This document shows, one piece after another, positions 9,401 through 19,589 of a stretch of DNA of 64,000 nt; the first letter of the stretch is position 1, and every line of letters starts with the position of its first letter. Origin of the DNA: Taudactylus pleione (taxonomy: Eukaryota > Chordata > Amphibia > Anura > Myobatrachidae); assembly GCA_031769625.1 (NCBI GenBank), contig JAUIMM010001417.1, forward strand, positions 62,001-126,000. The letters run 5' to 3'. The translations under genes and the position numbers were made by a program. The notes below the pieces were generated by a model. It saw only the letters and a list, made by a program, of their open reading frames with translations, did no database searches and had not been told where the DNA came from.

Positions 9401-12167
9401 GGTCAGATCTCTGGGCTGGTAACACACAGTGACATGATGTGAGGGGGAGAGCAGGAGTATAATAGGGGCTGATGGTTCCTGATGTATGAGATACACCAGA
9501 GAGTGTGGGGAGGAGACTGGTCAGATCTCTGGGCTCGTAACACACAGTGACATGATGAGAGGGGGTGAATAGGAGTATAATAGGGGCTGATGGCTCCTTA
9601 CTACCCCACTGGGCAGACACATTTTCCTCATTAGTTTCTAGTTACAGAGGAGAGTGTAGGATATGAGAATGTTGTAGTGACTGAGCAATGAGAATATGTG
9701 ACTCTTTTCTGTAATTAATGTTCATTACTCACCTGTGCTGATATCAGTAGGGATTTCCTCCTTCTTACACTGCTGATCACCCCTCGCATACGTCTCTTCT
9801 TCTCCCTCTGTATCTTCTACCTTCATATCAGTCACATACGTCTCTTCTTCTCCCTCTGTATTATCTACCTTCATATCAGTCACATACGTCTCTTCTTCTC
9901 CCTCTATATCTTCTGCCTTCATATCAGTCACATACGTCTCTTCTTCTCCCTCTATATCTTCTACCTTCATACCAGTCACATACGTCTCTTCCTCTCCCTC
10001 TGTATCTTCTACCTTCACATCAGTCACATACGTCTCTTCTTCTCCCTCTGTATCTTCTACCTTCACAACAGTCACATACGTCTCTTCTTCTCCCTCTATA
10101 TCATTCATCTTAATATTAATCAGATATTCACCCTAATTAAATCAGAGAATAAAAAATTGCATAATGTCTGATGTCATTACTTAAAATTACACAATATAAT
10201 ATCAGCGTAACAGACACACAGATTCTGTACAGATCATCTAGTGACAGTCAATTTGATCTATTGGGGAGACCCAAAATCCCACCTACCTGATGCTCCTTTG
10301 GGGTCCTGTGATTCTCCTGTGAATAAAGAGCATGGGGACATCTCTCCGGGGTATTTCTATTACTGGGTTCATCTGTAGGAGACACACAGTGACTGAATAC
10401 ATTGTATAAATCAGGTTATGTGAGTATATAGGGGGCCCCCATACCTGCTCTCCCCTGTACAATAAATGACAGTCTCCTCTTACCTTGTGATGTGAGGGGC
10501 CGGTGATTCTCCATCAAGTCCTTGTACAGACACTTGTGTTCCTCTATATACTCCTCCTCCTGCATGGAGACATAGACAGTGACATACTGACACCTTATAG
10601 GAACCTGACACACACAATGATACAGTCATCACCCAGAGACATCCCCTGGTGTTACTGTATAATGTTCCATTCCAAGCAGTCACCTCTCCAGTCATCACCC
10701 AGACACATCCCCTGGGGTTACTGTATAATGTCCCATTCCCAGCAGTCATCTCTCCAGTCTTCACCCAGACACATCTCCTGGTGTTACTGTATAATGTCCC
10801 ATTCCCAGTGGTCACCTCTCCAGTCAGCAGCTGAATGATCTTATTGGTGAGTTCCAGGATCTTCTGGTCATTATGTCTCTCATGTATCAGTGAGTGAGGT
10901 GGAGGCACCGTGATAGGGCTCTGGGTCTTGCTGAGCCCTCCTGACATACAGGGATGGCTGCTGGGTGTCTCAAAATCACTGGATGTCTTCTTCACTACTG
11001 TGTAATCCTGTGTATTGGGGGAGACACCAAATATCAGTACTTACACTCTGAGAACTCCTTACCTCCCTGTCATGTCCCTGTATTATTACTATAGATATCA
11101 GTTATGTCATTGTGACACTCCCAGATCCTCTCACCTCCCCAGTCATGTCCCTGTCTAATTACTATAGATATAAGTGATGTCACTGTGACACTCCCAGATC
11201 CCCTCACCTCCCCAGTCATGTCCCTGTATTATTACTATAGATATAAGTGATGTCACTATGACACTCCCAGAGCCCCTCACCTCCCCAGTCATGTCCCTGT
11301 ATTATTACTATAGATATAAGTGATGTCACTGTGACACTCCCAGATCCCCTCACCTCCCCAGTCATGTCCCTGTATTATTACTATAGATATAAGTGATGTT
11401 ACTGTGACACTCCCAGATCCCCTCACCTCCCCAGTCATGTCCCTGTATTATTACTATAGATATAAGTGATGTCACTGTGACACTCCCAGATCCCCTCACC
11501 TCCCCAGTCATGTCCCTGTATTATTACTATAGATATAAGTGATGTCACTGTGACACTCCCAGATCCTCTCACCTCCCCAGTCCGCGTGGCATCCCTTCGA
11601 TCAGGATGCTGGGTGTTGGGCTCCCGGCGTATGTCTAATGACAGTTATTTATGCACGCCCAAAGAACGCCGCTTTGACACTCAGGCATACCTGTGTTCGC
11701 ACATCCACTCCCCCGTTTTCCAGGACCTTCCCCTGTTACCACACACAATTATTATTATTACTATAGATATAAGTGATATCACTGTGACACTCCTAGATCC
11801 CCTGACCTCCCCAGTCATGTCCCTGTATTATTACTATAGATATAAGTGATGTCACTGTGACACTCCCAGACCACCTCACTTCCCCAGTCACTGTATTAAT
11901 TGCTATAGATATATGATGTCACTTTGACACTCCCAGATTCCCTCACCTCCACAGTCATGTCCCTGTATTATTTATATAGATATATGATGTCACTGTGACA
12001 CTCCCAGATCCCTGTCAACTCCAGTCATGTCCATGTTTTATTACTATAGATATAAGTGATATCACTGTGACACTCCCAGACCCTCTCACCTCTCCAGTCA
12101 GCAGACAGATGATCTCCAGGATATGATGTAAGATCCTCTCAGTCCTGTGACTTCCGTCCTTGTCCAT
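6449..12167 (-). CDS. Gene A: KRAB-like/FAX-type C2H2 zinc-finger protein, 506 aa, six coding exons
   Basis: Predicted nuclear DNA-binding regulator. Exons by splice sites: 12167-12090, 11007-10816, 10604-10484, 10372-10287, 10132-9733 and 7092-6449; every intron is GT-AG, phases match, and the 1521-nt joined frame has no internal stop. Exon 1 starts [18 protein letters not shown] and ends LTGE. Exon 2 is DYTVVKKTS...IIQLLTGE. Exon 3 is a KRAB-A-like box ([20 protein letters not shown], then [14 protein letters not shown]) in which the usual EW pair is EE. Exon 5 is an acidic 16-residue repeat. Exon 6 has a linker and five C2H2 fingers ([13 protein letters not shown] linkers). The last finger ends HQLSHR-stop, where two bases are missing relative to its neighbours, so no linker follows. 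The ATG was chosen because frog finger genes of this class begin M-x-KD-x-SH. A non-coding first exon may lie at 18.83 kb. Confidence 0.8.
7131..7588. repeat. 30-bp minisatellite, about 15 copies (intron 5 of gene A)
   Basis: The unit is roughly GCACTTTATATAGCACAGAC plus ATACTGAGAA. The array starts about 40 bp beyond the acceptor of the finger exon. A variant pair (ACACTCAGAA then CAGATATACTG) recurs 240 bp apart, so part of the array grew in eight-unit blocks. The unit length divides by three, so long open frames on both strands are artefacts. Confidence 0.9.
7589..8292. other. Intron 5 of gene A, no gene seen
   Basis: Ordinary intron sequence without a recognised ORF, RNA or complete mobile element. 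Confidence 0.5.
8293..8745. repeat. G-rich minisatellite, about 47 bp, 9-10 copies
   Basis: The unit is approximately GGGAATGGTGCAGGGCACAG then AGCGGGGGAGGCAGCAGGAC and AGGGTAG, with small length variation. It is strongly purine-biased on the plus strand. Proline/leucine-rich ORFs on the minus strand are by-products. Confidence 0.85.
8940..9600. repeat. 118-bp tandem repeat in intron 5 of gene A
   Basis: About 5.5 copies; each unit contains GGTAACACACAGTGACAT, AGTATAATAGGGGCTGATGG and GATGTATGAGATACACCAGA. The same unit in opposite orientation follows exon 5 of gene B (23.47-24.30 kb), which supports the inverted duplication of the two genes. Confidence 0.9.
9785..10105 (-). repeat. Coding 48-bp repeat in exon 5 of gene A
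   Basis: Seven 16-codon units of the type [16 protein letters not shown]. Frame and splice sites are intact. The block is highly acidic and sits between the KRAB-like exons and the fingers. Gene B carries about ten units at the same place. Confidence 0.85.
10628..10828. repeat. 66-bp repeat, three copies, at the exon 2 donor of gene A
   Basis: On the gene strand each unit carries GACTGGAGAG-GTGA, a copy of the 3' end of exon 2 and its splice donor, followed by GGGACATTATACAGTAAC. The first copy is the true exon boundary. The array is much larger in gene B. Confidence 0.85.
11075..12095. repeat. 73-bp minisatellite in intron 1 of gene A, about 11 copies
   Basis: Each unit, read on the gene strand, contains ATGACTGGGGAGGTGAGG, a near copy of the exon 1 end and splice donor (CTGACTGGAGAG-GTGAGA), then GAGTGTCACAGTGACATCAC. 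The array abuts the real donor at 12090 and reaches almost to exon 2. It is interrupted at 11578-11752 by an interspersed repeat. Confidence 0.85.
11578..11752. mobile_element. Interspersed repeat fragment, copy of 14600-14765
   Basis: CGTGGCATCCCTTCGATCAG through CCCGTTTTCCAGGACCTTCC is shared with 14600-14765 at roughly 90-95% identity. It interrupts the 73-bp minisatellite. No ORF; family not recognised. Confidence 0.75.
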
Positions 12168-12231
12168 CCTCAGTGAATCAGTGAGAATACAGAACGTGTA
12201 ATTAAGACTGGTTCCTCCCAGCAGGACTTTC

Positions 12232-12809
12232 TAGGAATAAATCACAGAGAACACATATAACACAGACATATAACACTAAGTGACCAGTAAGCCTCCCCTT
12301 TGCCCCCAGCCATAGAGCCCCAGTCAGTGTCTCTCAGAGGTTCCTGTGACCCAGCTGCCGTCACACTACGCTGTTTTGCATAAGGTTACACCAATATTCC
12401 TCTCCTAGCCGGGGGTCTTATTCCTTCCAGACACATATCAAATCCTCTTTGCACCACTGGAAATTTACATCAGTGATAGGACACTGTCCTTTATATTGTA
12501 TCTGGCCTGCAGTACCTCTGTGCCACCAGAGGTGCTGCTGATGCATTCTGATATTGTCTCCTCACATGCAGGAGTTAATATCACTCCCCTGTTTTACCAC
12601 ATGCACCTGCCTCACAGACTATTTATTATTGTCCCTCACCATGCCCCCTGCTGGTCATTGTTTTCCCTGGATTGTATTCCACGGCCTGAACCTGATCTCC
12701 TGTCTACTGGACTCTGCAAACTGCAACTCTAGTGCTGTCTGTGAGTCTGTCTCATCTACTCTGCAGCTTTTTGCCTTTGCCTGTATCTAGTCTGTAATAC
12801 TCCAGCTCA
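12232..12809. other. 5' flank/intron upstream of gene A start exon
   Basis: An acceptor-like TTATTCCTAG ends at 12231 on the minus strand, giving a short 5' UTR before the ATG at 12167. No other feature recognised. Confidence 0.4.
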
Positions 12810-13070
12810 TCATATGTGCAGCTAAAGCCAGCTGGGCCTCTGCAAGCTGTCCCTCCTATTACTGCATGTGACTCTGACTCACCCACTCTGCAGTATATGG
12901 TTCTTGTTTGTACCCAGTCTGTATATCCCCAGCCTATAATATGTGCAGCTAAAGCCAGCTGGGCCTCTGCAAGCTGTCCCTCCTATTACTGTATGTGACT
13001 CTGACTCACCCACTCTGCAGCATATGGTTCTTGTTTGCATCCAGTTTTGCAGCCTTTCAAGTTTCTGTTT
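12810..13070. repeat. 127-bp duplication (two copies)
   Basis: GTGCAGCTAAAGCCAGCTGG recurs exactly 127 bp apart with high identity through the unit. It lies in a T/C-rich stretch that may belong to an old LTR-like element. Confidence 0.75.
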
Positions 13071-13639
13071 ATCACCAGTTCTAGTCGGTTCATATATCAC
13101 TCCTGGCTTCTCTGCATTGCCTGCACTATGGTTTTGTTTCAATCAACAATTTATATTTCACTATGCTCCTGACTCAGCTGTCATTACAAGTATCCAGTTA
13201 CATAACAACAGAACAGAAACGGGGCTTTCCAGGTGATTTGGTTTCTGTTTTAATTTCACCCTAGAAAAGGATGATGTCAGACCTCATAATTACACAAATG
13301 ACACTATTCACTCTATTTCCTAGAGACGTATTACATACATGCATACATACATACATAGAAAGAAAATCCATGCATAAATACATACAAAATTGTAATGGGG
13401 ATTTGCGGAGATATTGAAAGAGCTTTTTCACAAGCTCTGAGAGTGATTCCTGAAATCCCCCATAAGTCTCTCCTGGGAAATGGCCAATAGATTATTCCCC
13501 GCACATATATATGATACATTGTTCCATTATAAAGACTCCCTGTAGCTGAGCATTATAGCTATATACTCCTTATTGCGCCTGTGCATGCCACTAATAAATG
13601 ATCTGGTACCCAAGCAAAAAACATAAGAAATTCAGGACC
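13071..13639. other. Unassigned intergenic sequence
   Basis: Contains a short CATA/TACA microsatellite near 13335-13365. No gene, RNA or mobile element recognised. Confidence 0.4.
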
Positions 13640-14280
13640 CTTTTCACAGCAGCTGTGAGGAACACAGACGGGACCTGGATCGCTCAGAGCAGCTGTGAGG
13701 AACACAGACGGGACCTGGATCGCTCAGAGCAGCTGTGAGGAACACAGACGGGAACTGGTTCACTCAGAGCAGCCGTGAGGAACACAGACGGGACCTGGAT
13801 CACTCAGAGAAACTGTGAGGAACACAAACGGGACCTGGATCGCTCAGAGCAGCTGTGAGGAACACAGACGTGACCTGGATCACTCAGAGCAGCTGTGAGG
13901 AACACAGACGGGACCTGGATCACTCAGAGCAGCTGTGAGGAACACAGACGGGACCTGGATCGCTCAGAGCAGCTGTGAGGAACACAGACGGGACCTGGAT
14001 CGCTCAGAGCAGCTGTGAGGAACACAGACGGGAACTGGTTCACTCAGAGCATTCGTGAGGAACACAGACGGGACCTGGATCACTCAGAGAAACTGTGAGG
14101 AACACAAACGGGACCTGGATCGCTCAGAGCAGCTGTGAGGAACACAGAAAGGACCTGGATCGCTCAGAGCAGCAGTGAGGAACAGAGACATGACCTACAT
14201 TGCTCAGAGCAGCTGTTAGGAATACAGACGGGACTTGGATCGCTCAGAGCAGTAGTGAGGAACACAGATGGGACCTGGGG
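13640..14280. repeat. 40-bp minisatellite with 280-bp higher-order period
   Basis: The unit is GCAGCTGTGAGGAACACAGA plus CGGGACCTGGATCGCTCAGA. Two diagnostic variants (GGGAACTGGTTCACTC and CAGAGAAACTGTGAGG) both recur 280 bp apart, so a seven-unit block was duplicated. The array resumes at 14938. Confidence 0.9.
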
Positions 14281-14937
14281 GGCAGGTCAGACCTGGACGC
14301 AACGCAGCGCACTTTCGCAGCCGTCGGTATGATTTACCACCGGACCCATGCCCGGCGGTTGGAATCCCAACAGCGGCATCCCGGCAGAGGAAGAAATCTT
14401 GATAGTCAAAGGTAAGTATCTACTAACCTATTTCTACCCCCTAACCCTCCCTTAGGGGTGCCTAACCCTAACCTTCCCCCCAGTGCCTAAACCTAACCCC
14501 CCCTTCCCCGCCGCCTAAACCTAAGTCCCCGGGGGGTGCCTAACCCTAAGTCCCCCGGTGAGCCCCTAACCTAACCTTCCCCCCACCCCGCGGCTATCTG
14601 CGTGGCATCCCTTCGATCAGGATGCCGGGCGTCGGGCTCCTGGCGTATGTCTAATGACAGTTATTTATGCACGCCCATAGAACGCCGTTTTGACACTCAG
14701 ACACACCTGCGTTCGCACATCCACTCCCCCGTTTTCCAGGACCTTCCCCTGTTACCACCCACAAACGGCACTGTCACTCAAAGTAGCGCTCATTCTTTGA
14801 GCTACGAGCGCATGATTCATGATTGCAGTGACTGGCTCGCTCACTGCGATGCATACGCACGTGCAGACGGTCAACTATCGGCCATAGCGTGCAATCGTGG
14901 CTTAGTGGCCGGGTCTGAATCAGGCCCTTGGATTGCT
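14281..14937. mobile_element. Composite insertion splitting the 40-bp minisatellite
   Basis: The left part is a CCTAACC-rich element (GGTAAGTATCTACTAACC, then repeated CCTAACCCTAA). The middle matches 11578-11752. The right end reads TCTGAATCAGGCCC, an end of the GGGCCTGATTCA family. Minisatellite units flank both sides, so this entered an existing array. The order suggests at least two nested events. Confidence 0.65.
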
Positions 14938-15170
14938 AAGAGCAGCTGTGAGGAACACAGACAGGACCTGGGCCACTCAGAGCAGCTGTGAGGAATACAC
15001 ACAGGACCTGGATTGCTTAAAGCAGCTGTGAGGAACACAGGCTGGACCTGGTTCGCTCAGAGCAGATGTGAGGAACACAGACGCGACCTGGATCGCTAAG
15101 GGCATCTGGGAGGAACACAGACGGGACCTAGATCACTCAGAGGAGCTGTGAGGAATACAAACGGGACCAA
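14938..15170. repeat. 40-bp minisatellite, distal part
   Basis: About six more diverged units of the array at 13640-14280, continued after the insertion. Confidence 0.85.
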
Positions 15171-15524
15171 TGGGAATATAAAGAGAGAAAAAATCCTAGG
15201 AACCGAGACAGAGAAGAGACTGGAGGGGATACTAGAAGGAAGATACTGGAGAGAAAATGAACAGAAAGAAATAATAAGCAATGTTTCCGATCAAGTTCTC
15301 AATAAGGCCCAAATTCATCTCCTCAGCCAGGGATATCCTTTATTCTTACACAGTGTTCTCCCCAGGCTCTATGTTCCGGGCGCATCGCCCAGCAAGAAAC
15401 CGCCCAGCACTTCGCACTCCCCCCACAATGCGCATGCACGTCTCCTACCGCCCGGTCACCCTTAATGTGTCCTTGTTGCCACGGACACGGGTGCCAGACA
15501 TGCCAACGTTACATGTTCATGAGG

Positions 15525-15775
15525 GTTCCGGGACGCAGCGCATTGGAGCGGGGGGAGTTGTCGGGAGACGCTGCAATGGGACCGGCGGAGGTGCCGGGCA
15601 GGGGATGCGGCTATGCAATGGGAGAGGTGCCGGGCAGGGGACGTGGCATTGGGGCGGGTGAGAGTGCCGAGCAGTGGATGCGGCTATGCAACGGGGGAGG
15701 TGTTGGGCAGGGGATGTGGCATTGGGGTGGGTGAGAGTGCCGGGCAGTGGATACTGCAATAGGGCGGGGGGGATG
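15525..15775. repeat. GC-rich tandem repeat
   Basis: Imperfect copies of a unit with GTGCCGGGCAGGGGA, GCGGCTATGCAA and GGCATTGGGGCGGGTGAG, alternating between two versions. ORFs through it on both strands are not convincing. Confidence 0.7.
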
Positions 15776-15839
15776 TTGTCCAACACAGTGCAGGGGCAGC
15801 GTCAGACTGCAGGGCAAAGATCCCTCCCCCTGTATAAAA

Positions 15840-16280
15840 GTAGTGTTCCCGCTAGGCTGTTTTAGCGGGGCGCGGCGCCCTGCCCTCCTTCTGGAGGGCA
15901 AAAAGCACCCTGCCCTCCAGGAGGAGGGCAAAAAGCGCCCTGCCCTAACAGCCTGCGGGAGCCGTTCTCACCCGCGGGACGCAGTGTCCCGCGGGTGGAC
16001 AAACATGCGGTGACCCGGTCACCGCCGGGGAATAGACGCCGGGCGCATGCGCCCGGCGTCTATTCTCCCTTTCTGCAGCGCTTGGGGGCTGCCCGGCATG
16101 TCCGTAAGCGCCGGGCACGCCCCCAAGTATGACGAAAAGGGGGACGCGTCTTATAGACACGCCCCCTTTTCGTAACCATGCCCCTTTTCGGACGCACGCG
16201 CGACCGAAGGCGTGCGCACAACATTGCCCTCTCTAGCTCCGGCGCCCTGCCTGCCGCCGGAGCTAGAGGGAACACTATAA
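15840..16280. repeat. Cluster of GC-rich hairpins
   Basis: Several inverted repeats follow one another: CCCGCGGGAC/GTCCCGCGGG near 15960-15996, a perfect 36-bp palindrome centred near 16050 (arms GAATAGACGCCGGGCGCA), an AAAAGGGGG/CCCCCTTTT hairpin near 16135-16173, and TCTAGCTCCGGC/GCCGGAGCTAGA near 16232-16268. TATAAAAG follows near 16275. This may be one end of a non-autonomous element. Confidence 0.75.
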
Positions 16281-17195
16281 AAGCACAGGCGCACTGTTCA
16301 GGCGGAAACAGTTGCCTAAACTGTTTAAAAAGAGTAGACCTGCGTCCACTCTCTGTGTTGGAGCTGGAAAAAATAAATCTATGGGGACAGTATTTTGGAG
16401 CCTGCATTAGGGGACAGTATCTGTGGAGCTGCTGTATAAAAACTACATTCTGTGTAGCCTGCAATAGGGGCCAGTATCTGAGGGCTGTATCAAAAATATT
16501 GTTTTTTGGTGCCAGCACTAAATACCGTGACGCTGATTTCACTAGAGGGACCAGATCCTACAGACTTTGATTATGATAAAGCTGCAGACAACTGGGCCTC
16601 TACGAAGAAGAGGAGGAGAATTAATATATAAATTGTTATTTCAAGTTTAAATCATTATAAGGTCAGGATTTAAAACATTTTATTATAGCGAAGGACCCCA
16701 CCCGGCTACTTCTTGATGCCACCCAGCTGGAAAACAATTCTGGGGAGAACACTGTTACATATACAATGGGACGTATCCAATGGGAAGGTCAATAAACAGA
16801 TGTTTGCAAGAAAACCATTATTACACCAGTTTTATTCTAATAGAGAACACAGCACAAATCTAACAGCAAGGACCCAAGCAATGACCAGGCGTGATCCACA
16901 GTAGAATTAGTGATGGAAACAACGACCTAGTGTGGAAACCAATTTAAGCTACAGAGAAAAAAAAAAAAAAATCCAAATTGAATCCAGATTTTACCATCTG
17001 TCCACCGGCCGCTGTTATCATGGATGTTATCTCCAAGAACTGGACTCACTACAGCCACAACATGGAGGAAGAGCTGAACATCTAAGATCTAACAAAGGGA
17101 AGAAACTTCGGCCGTGAGAGAAATACAAGGATGGAAAAATATTATCATGAAGACATCCAGGAAGGCTGGGAAAGCGGTACTATGGCCAACAACAA
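16281..17195. other. Unassigned; short internal repeats then plain sequence
   Basis: GGGGACAGTATTTTGGAGCC and related GGGGCCAGTATCTG blocks recur at 16380-16490, suggesting the tail of the hairpin-bearing element. Beyond 16600 nothing is recognised. Confidence 0.4.
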
Positions 17196-17199
17196 TGTG

Positions 17200-17760
17200 C
17201 AATAGGGAAACAGCGAGAGAGACCTCTATGATGTTCGCGGCTATGAGGAACCCTACCAATAAATATACACCGGCACAAGGTGGCAGCAGAGGCCATCAGA
17301 GCAGGGACAATGTATAATAGGGAAGAAACGAGACAGACCCCTATGATGTAAGTGGCTATGAGGAACCCTACCAATAACTATACACAGACACAAGGTGGCA
17401 GCAGAGGCCATCAGAGCAGTAACAATGTATAATAGGGAAGAAGCGAGACAGACCTCTATGATGTAAGCGGCTATGAGAAACTTTACCAATAACTCTACCA
17501 AGGCACAAGGTGGCAGCAGAGGCCATCAGAGCAGGAACAATGTATAATAGGGAAGCAGCAAGAGAGACCTCTATGATGTAAGCAGCTATGAGAAACCCTA
17601 GCAATAACTATACACGGACATAAGGTGGCAGCAGAGGCAATCAGAGTAGGGACAATCTCCACGATGTAAGAGGCTATGAGGAACCCTACCAATAACTATA
17701 CACAGACACAAGGTGGCAGCAGAGGCTAGTAAAGCAGGGACAATATATAAAAGGGAAGAA
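17200..17760. repeat. 115-bp tandem repeat, about 5 copies
   Basis: Each unit contains CTATGATGTAAGCGGCTATG, ACAAGGTGGCAGCAGAGGCC and ACAATGTATAATAGGGAAG. Copies are well preserved with small indels. Confidence 0.85.
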
Positions 17761-17984
17761 GGGAAAGAAGGTAAAAGGGGTGGGTAAAACAGTAAAAAAT
17801 AAAATGCATTGGTCATAAAGGAGGAGGGGGGTTGTAAAAGGAAAACAGGGACGGAGGGGGGGGTCTATTGTCAACGGGAGATGGTAAGTAATTTTTCAAT
17901 GGGGGCCTATGGACAAGGAAGAGTCACCGATTGGGCATATTTTTTTTATTAAATAAAATATTATAATATAAAATAATAATATCA

Positions 17985-18790
17985 CATATGTCCCGGGGGC
18001 TTGTTATTCCCCCTCATATATCACTGTACAGTCCCCTCTCCCCTATATAATAATACCACATATCAGTGTATGCTGGGAGCTGTGTTATTCCCCCTCATAT
18101 ATCACTGTACAGTCCCCTCTCCCCCTATATAATAATACCACATATCAGTGTGTGCTGGGGGCTGTGTTATTTTCCCCTCATATATCACTGTACAGTCCCG
18201 TCCCCTATATAATAATATCACATATCAGTGTGTGCTGGGTGCTGTGTTATTCCCCCTCATATATCACTGTACAGTCCCATCTCCCCTATATAATAATACC
18301 ACATATCAGTGTGTGCTGGGAGCTGTGTTATTCCCCCTCATACATCACTGTACGGTCCCCACCCCCTACATCAGTGTTGGCTAACCTTGACACTCCAGCT
18401 GTTATGGAAATACATAACCCAGCATGCACTGCTACAGTTTTGCTATTAGGTCATGCTAAAACTGTGGCAGGGCATGCTGGGATATATAGTTCCACAACAG
18501 CTGGAGTGTCAAGGTTAGCCAACACTTCCCTATATAATAATAATACCACATATCAGTGTGTGCTGGGAGCTGTGTTATTTCCCCTCATATATCACTGTAC
18601 GGTCCCCTCTCCCCCTATATAATAATACCACATATCAGCGTGTGCTGGGGGCTGTGTTATTACCCCTCATATATCACTGTACAGTCCCCTCTCCCTTATA
18701 TAATAATAATAGCACATATCAGTATGTGCTGTGAGCTGTGTTATTCCCCTCATATATTACTCTACAGTCTCCTCTCCTCCCCTCCCCTAT
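17985..18790. repeat. About 83-bp minisatellite beside the promoter segment
   Basis: The unit contains GCTGTGTTATTCCCCCTCAT, ATATCACTGTACAGTCCCCT and CTATATAATAATACCACATA. It is interrupted by the hAT MITE at 18372-18527. Confidence 0.85.
18372..18527. mobile_element. hAT-type MITE, 156 bp
   Basis: Inverted ends of about 31 bp start CAGTGTTGGCTAACCTTGAC and are mirrored at the right end. The flanking 8-bp duplication is CCCTACAT left and CCCTATAT right (7 of 8). Ends beginning CAGTG with 8-bp duplications fit hAT. It lies inside the 83-bp minisatellite. Confidence 0.85.
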
Positions 18791-18827
18791 ATAATAATAA
18801 TAATATAATATATACAGGACAGGTTAC

Positions 18828-19209
18828 CTGGGTCCGGCTGTCAGGAATATCTATGACAAAATGGCAGCTAAAGCCCCTGTGGCCCCGCCCCCTGTGCTCT
18901 GTGACTGGGAGACTACAAGAATATGGCCGCCGGTCACCGTACATGAGGACACCATTACACTATACATCTGTTACTCTAGTGATGAAGCTGATTGCTAGTT
19001 ACAGGACGTCTCTCCTACTTTGTGGCGCCTGATTGGCTACTCGCTGCTGCCAATCACCGCACTGATGGGATTGAGAGGAGGGCGGTGACTATGATATGAG
19101 GGGCGGGGCAGGTAGTAGCCATAGCTACACGGGAGATAGAGAGGGGCGTGGTTATGTATTGGGGGCGTTTTTTCTATTACAGGAAGAGGCAGAGAGCGGC
19201 TGGGAGCAG
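18828..19209. promoter_or_regulatory. Putative bidirectional promoter and two non-coding first exons
   Basis: The minus strand has a splice donor (GGACCCAG-GTAACC) just below 18828; the plus strand has a donor (GGGAGCAG-GTAATT) just after 19209. Between them are GC boxes in both orientations (CCCCGCCCC near 18883, GGGGCGGGGC near 19101) and inverted CCAAT boxes (GATTGGCTAC, GCCAATCACC near 19030-19055). This suits a shared promoter driving gene A leftward and gene B rightward. No TATA box is evident. Transcription start sites are inferred. Confidence 0.5.
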
Positions 19210-19216
19210 GTAATTG

Positions 19217-19257
<41 letters not shown>

Positions 19258-19525
19258 CAGGGGGAGCAGCCTGTGGTGTCCTGTTGTTATTATTATACAG
19301 GGGGAGCAGACTGTGGTGTCCTGTTATTATTATACAGGGGGAGCAGACTGTGGTGTCCTGTTATTATTATACAGATGGAGCAGCCTGTGGTGTCCTGTTA
19401 TTATTATACAGGAGGAGCAGCCTGTGGTGTCCTGTTATTATTATACAGGAGGAGCAGCCTGTGGCGTCCTGTTATTATTATTTTCATACAGGAGGAGGAG
19501 CCTGTGGTGTCCGGTTATTATATAG
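19217..19525. repeat. (ATT)n tract and about 36-bp minisatellite after the gene B first exon
   Basis: An ATT run is followed by about seven units of GGGGGAGCAGCCTGTGGTGT plus CCTGTTATTATTATACA. The unit starts with GGGAGCAG, the last bases of the presumed exon, and ends in ATT repeats like the intron start. Confidence 0.85.
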
Positions 19526-19589
19526 CAGCAGATGCAGAGTAATAATAACACTAATGAGCTGTCAGAGAAAGGAATAACACATAATAGGT

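Noticed and set aside
8246..9620. Pro/Leu/Ser-rich ORFs of 80-205 codons on the minus strand
   Set aside because: They coincide with the 47-bp and 118-bp repeats and are not conserved between units.
14420..14585. CCTAACCCTAACC resembling interstitial telomere repeats
   Set aside because: Irregular, mixed with GGGGTGCCTAA words and present in the same form in several dispersed copies, so part of an interspersed element.
19096..19577. 97-148 codon ORFs with YYYTGGAACGVLLL-type repeats
   Set aside because: Products of the 36-bp repeat and ATT tract in the presumed first intron of gene B.
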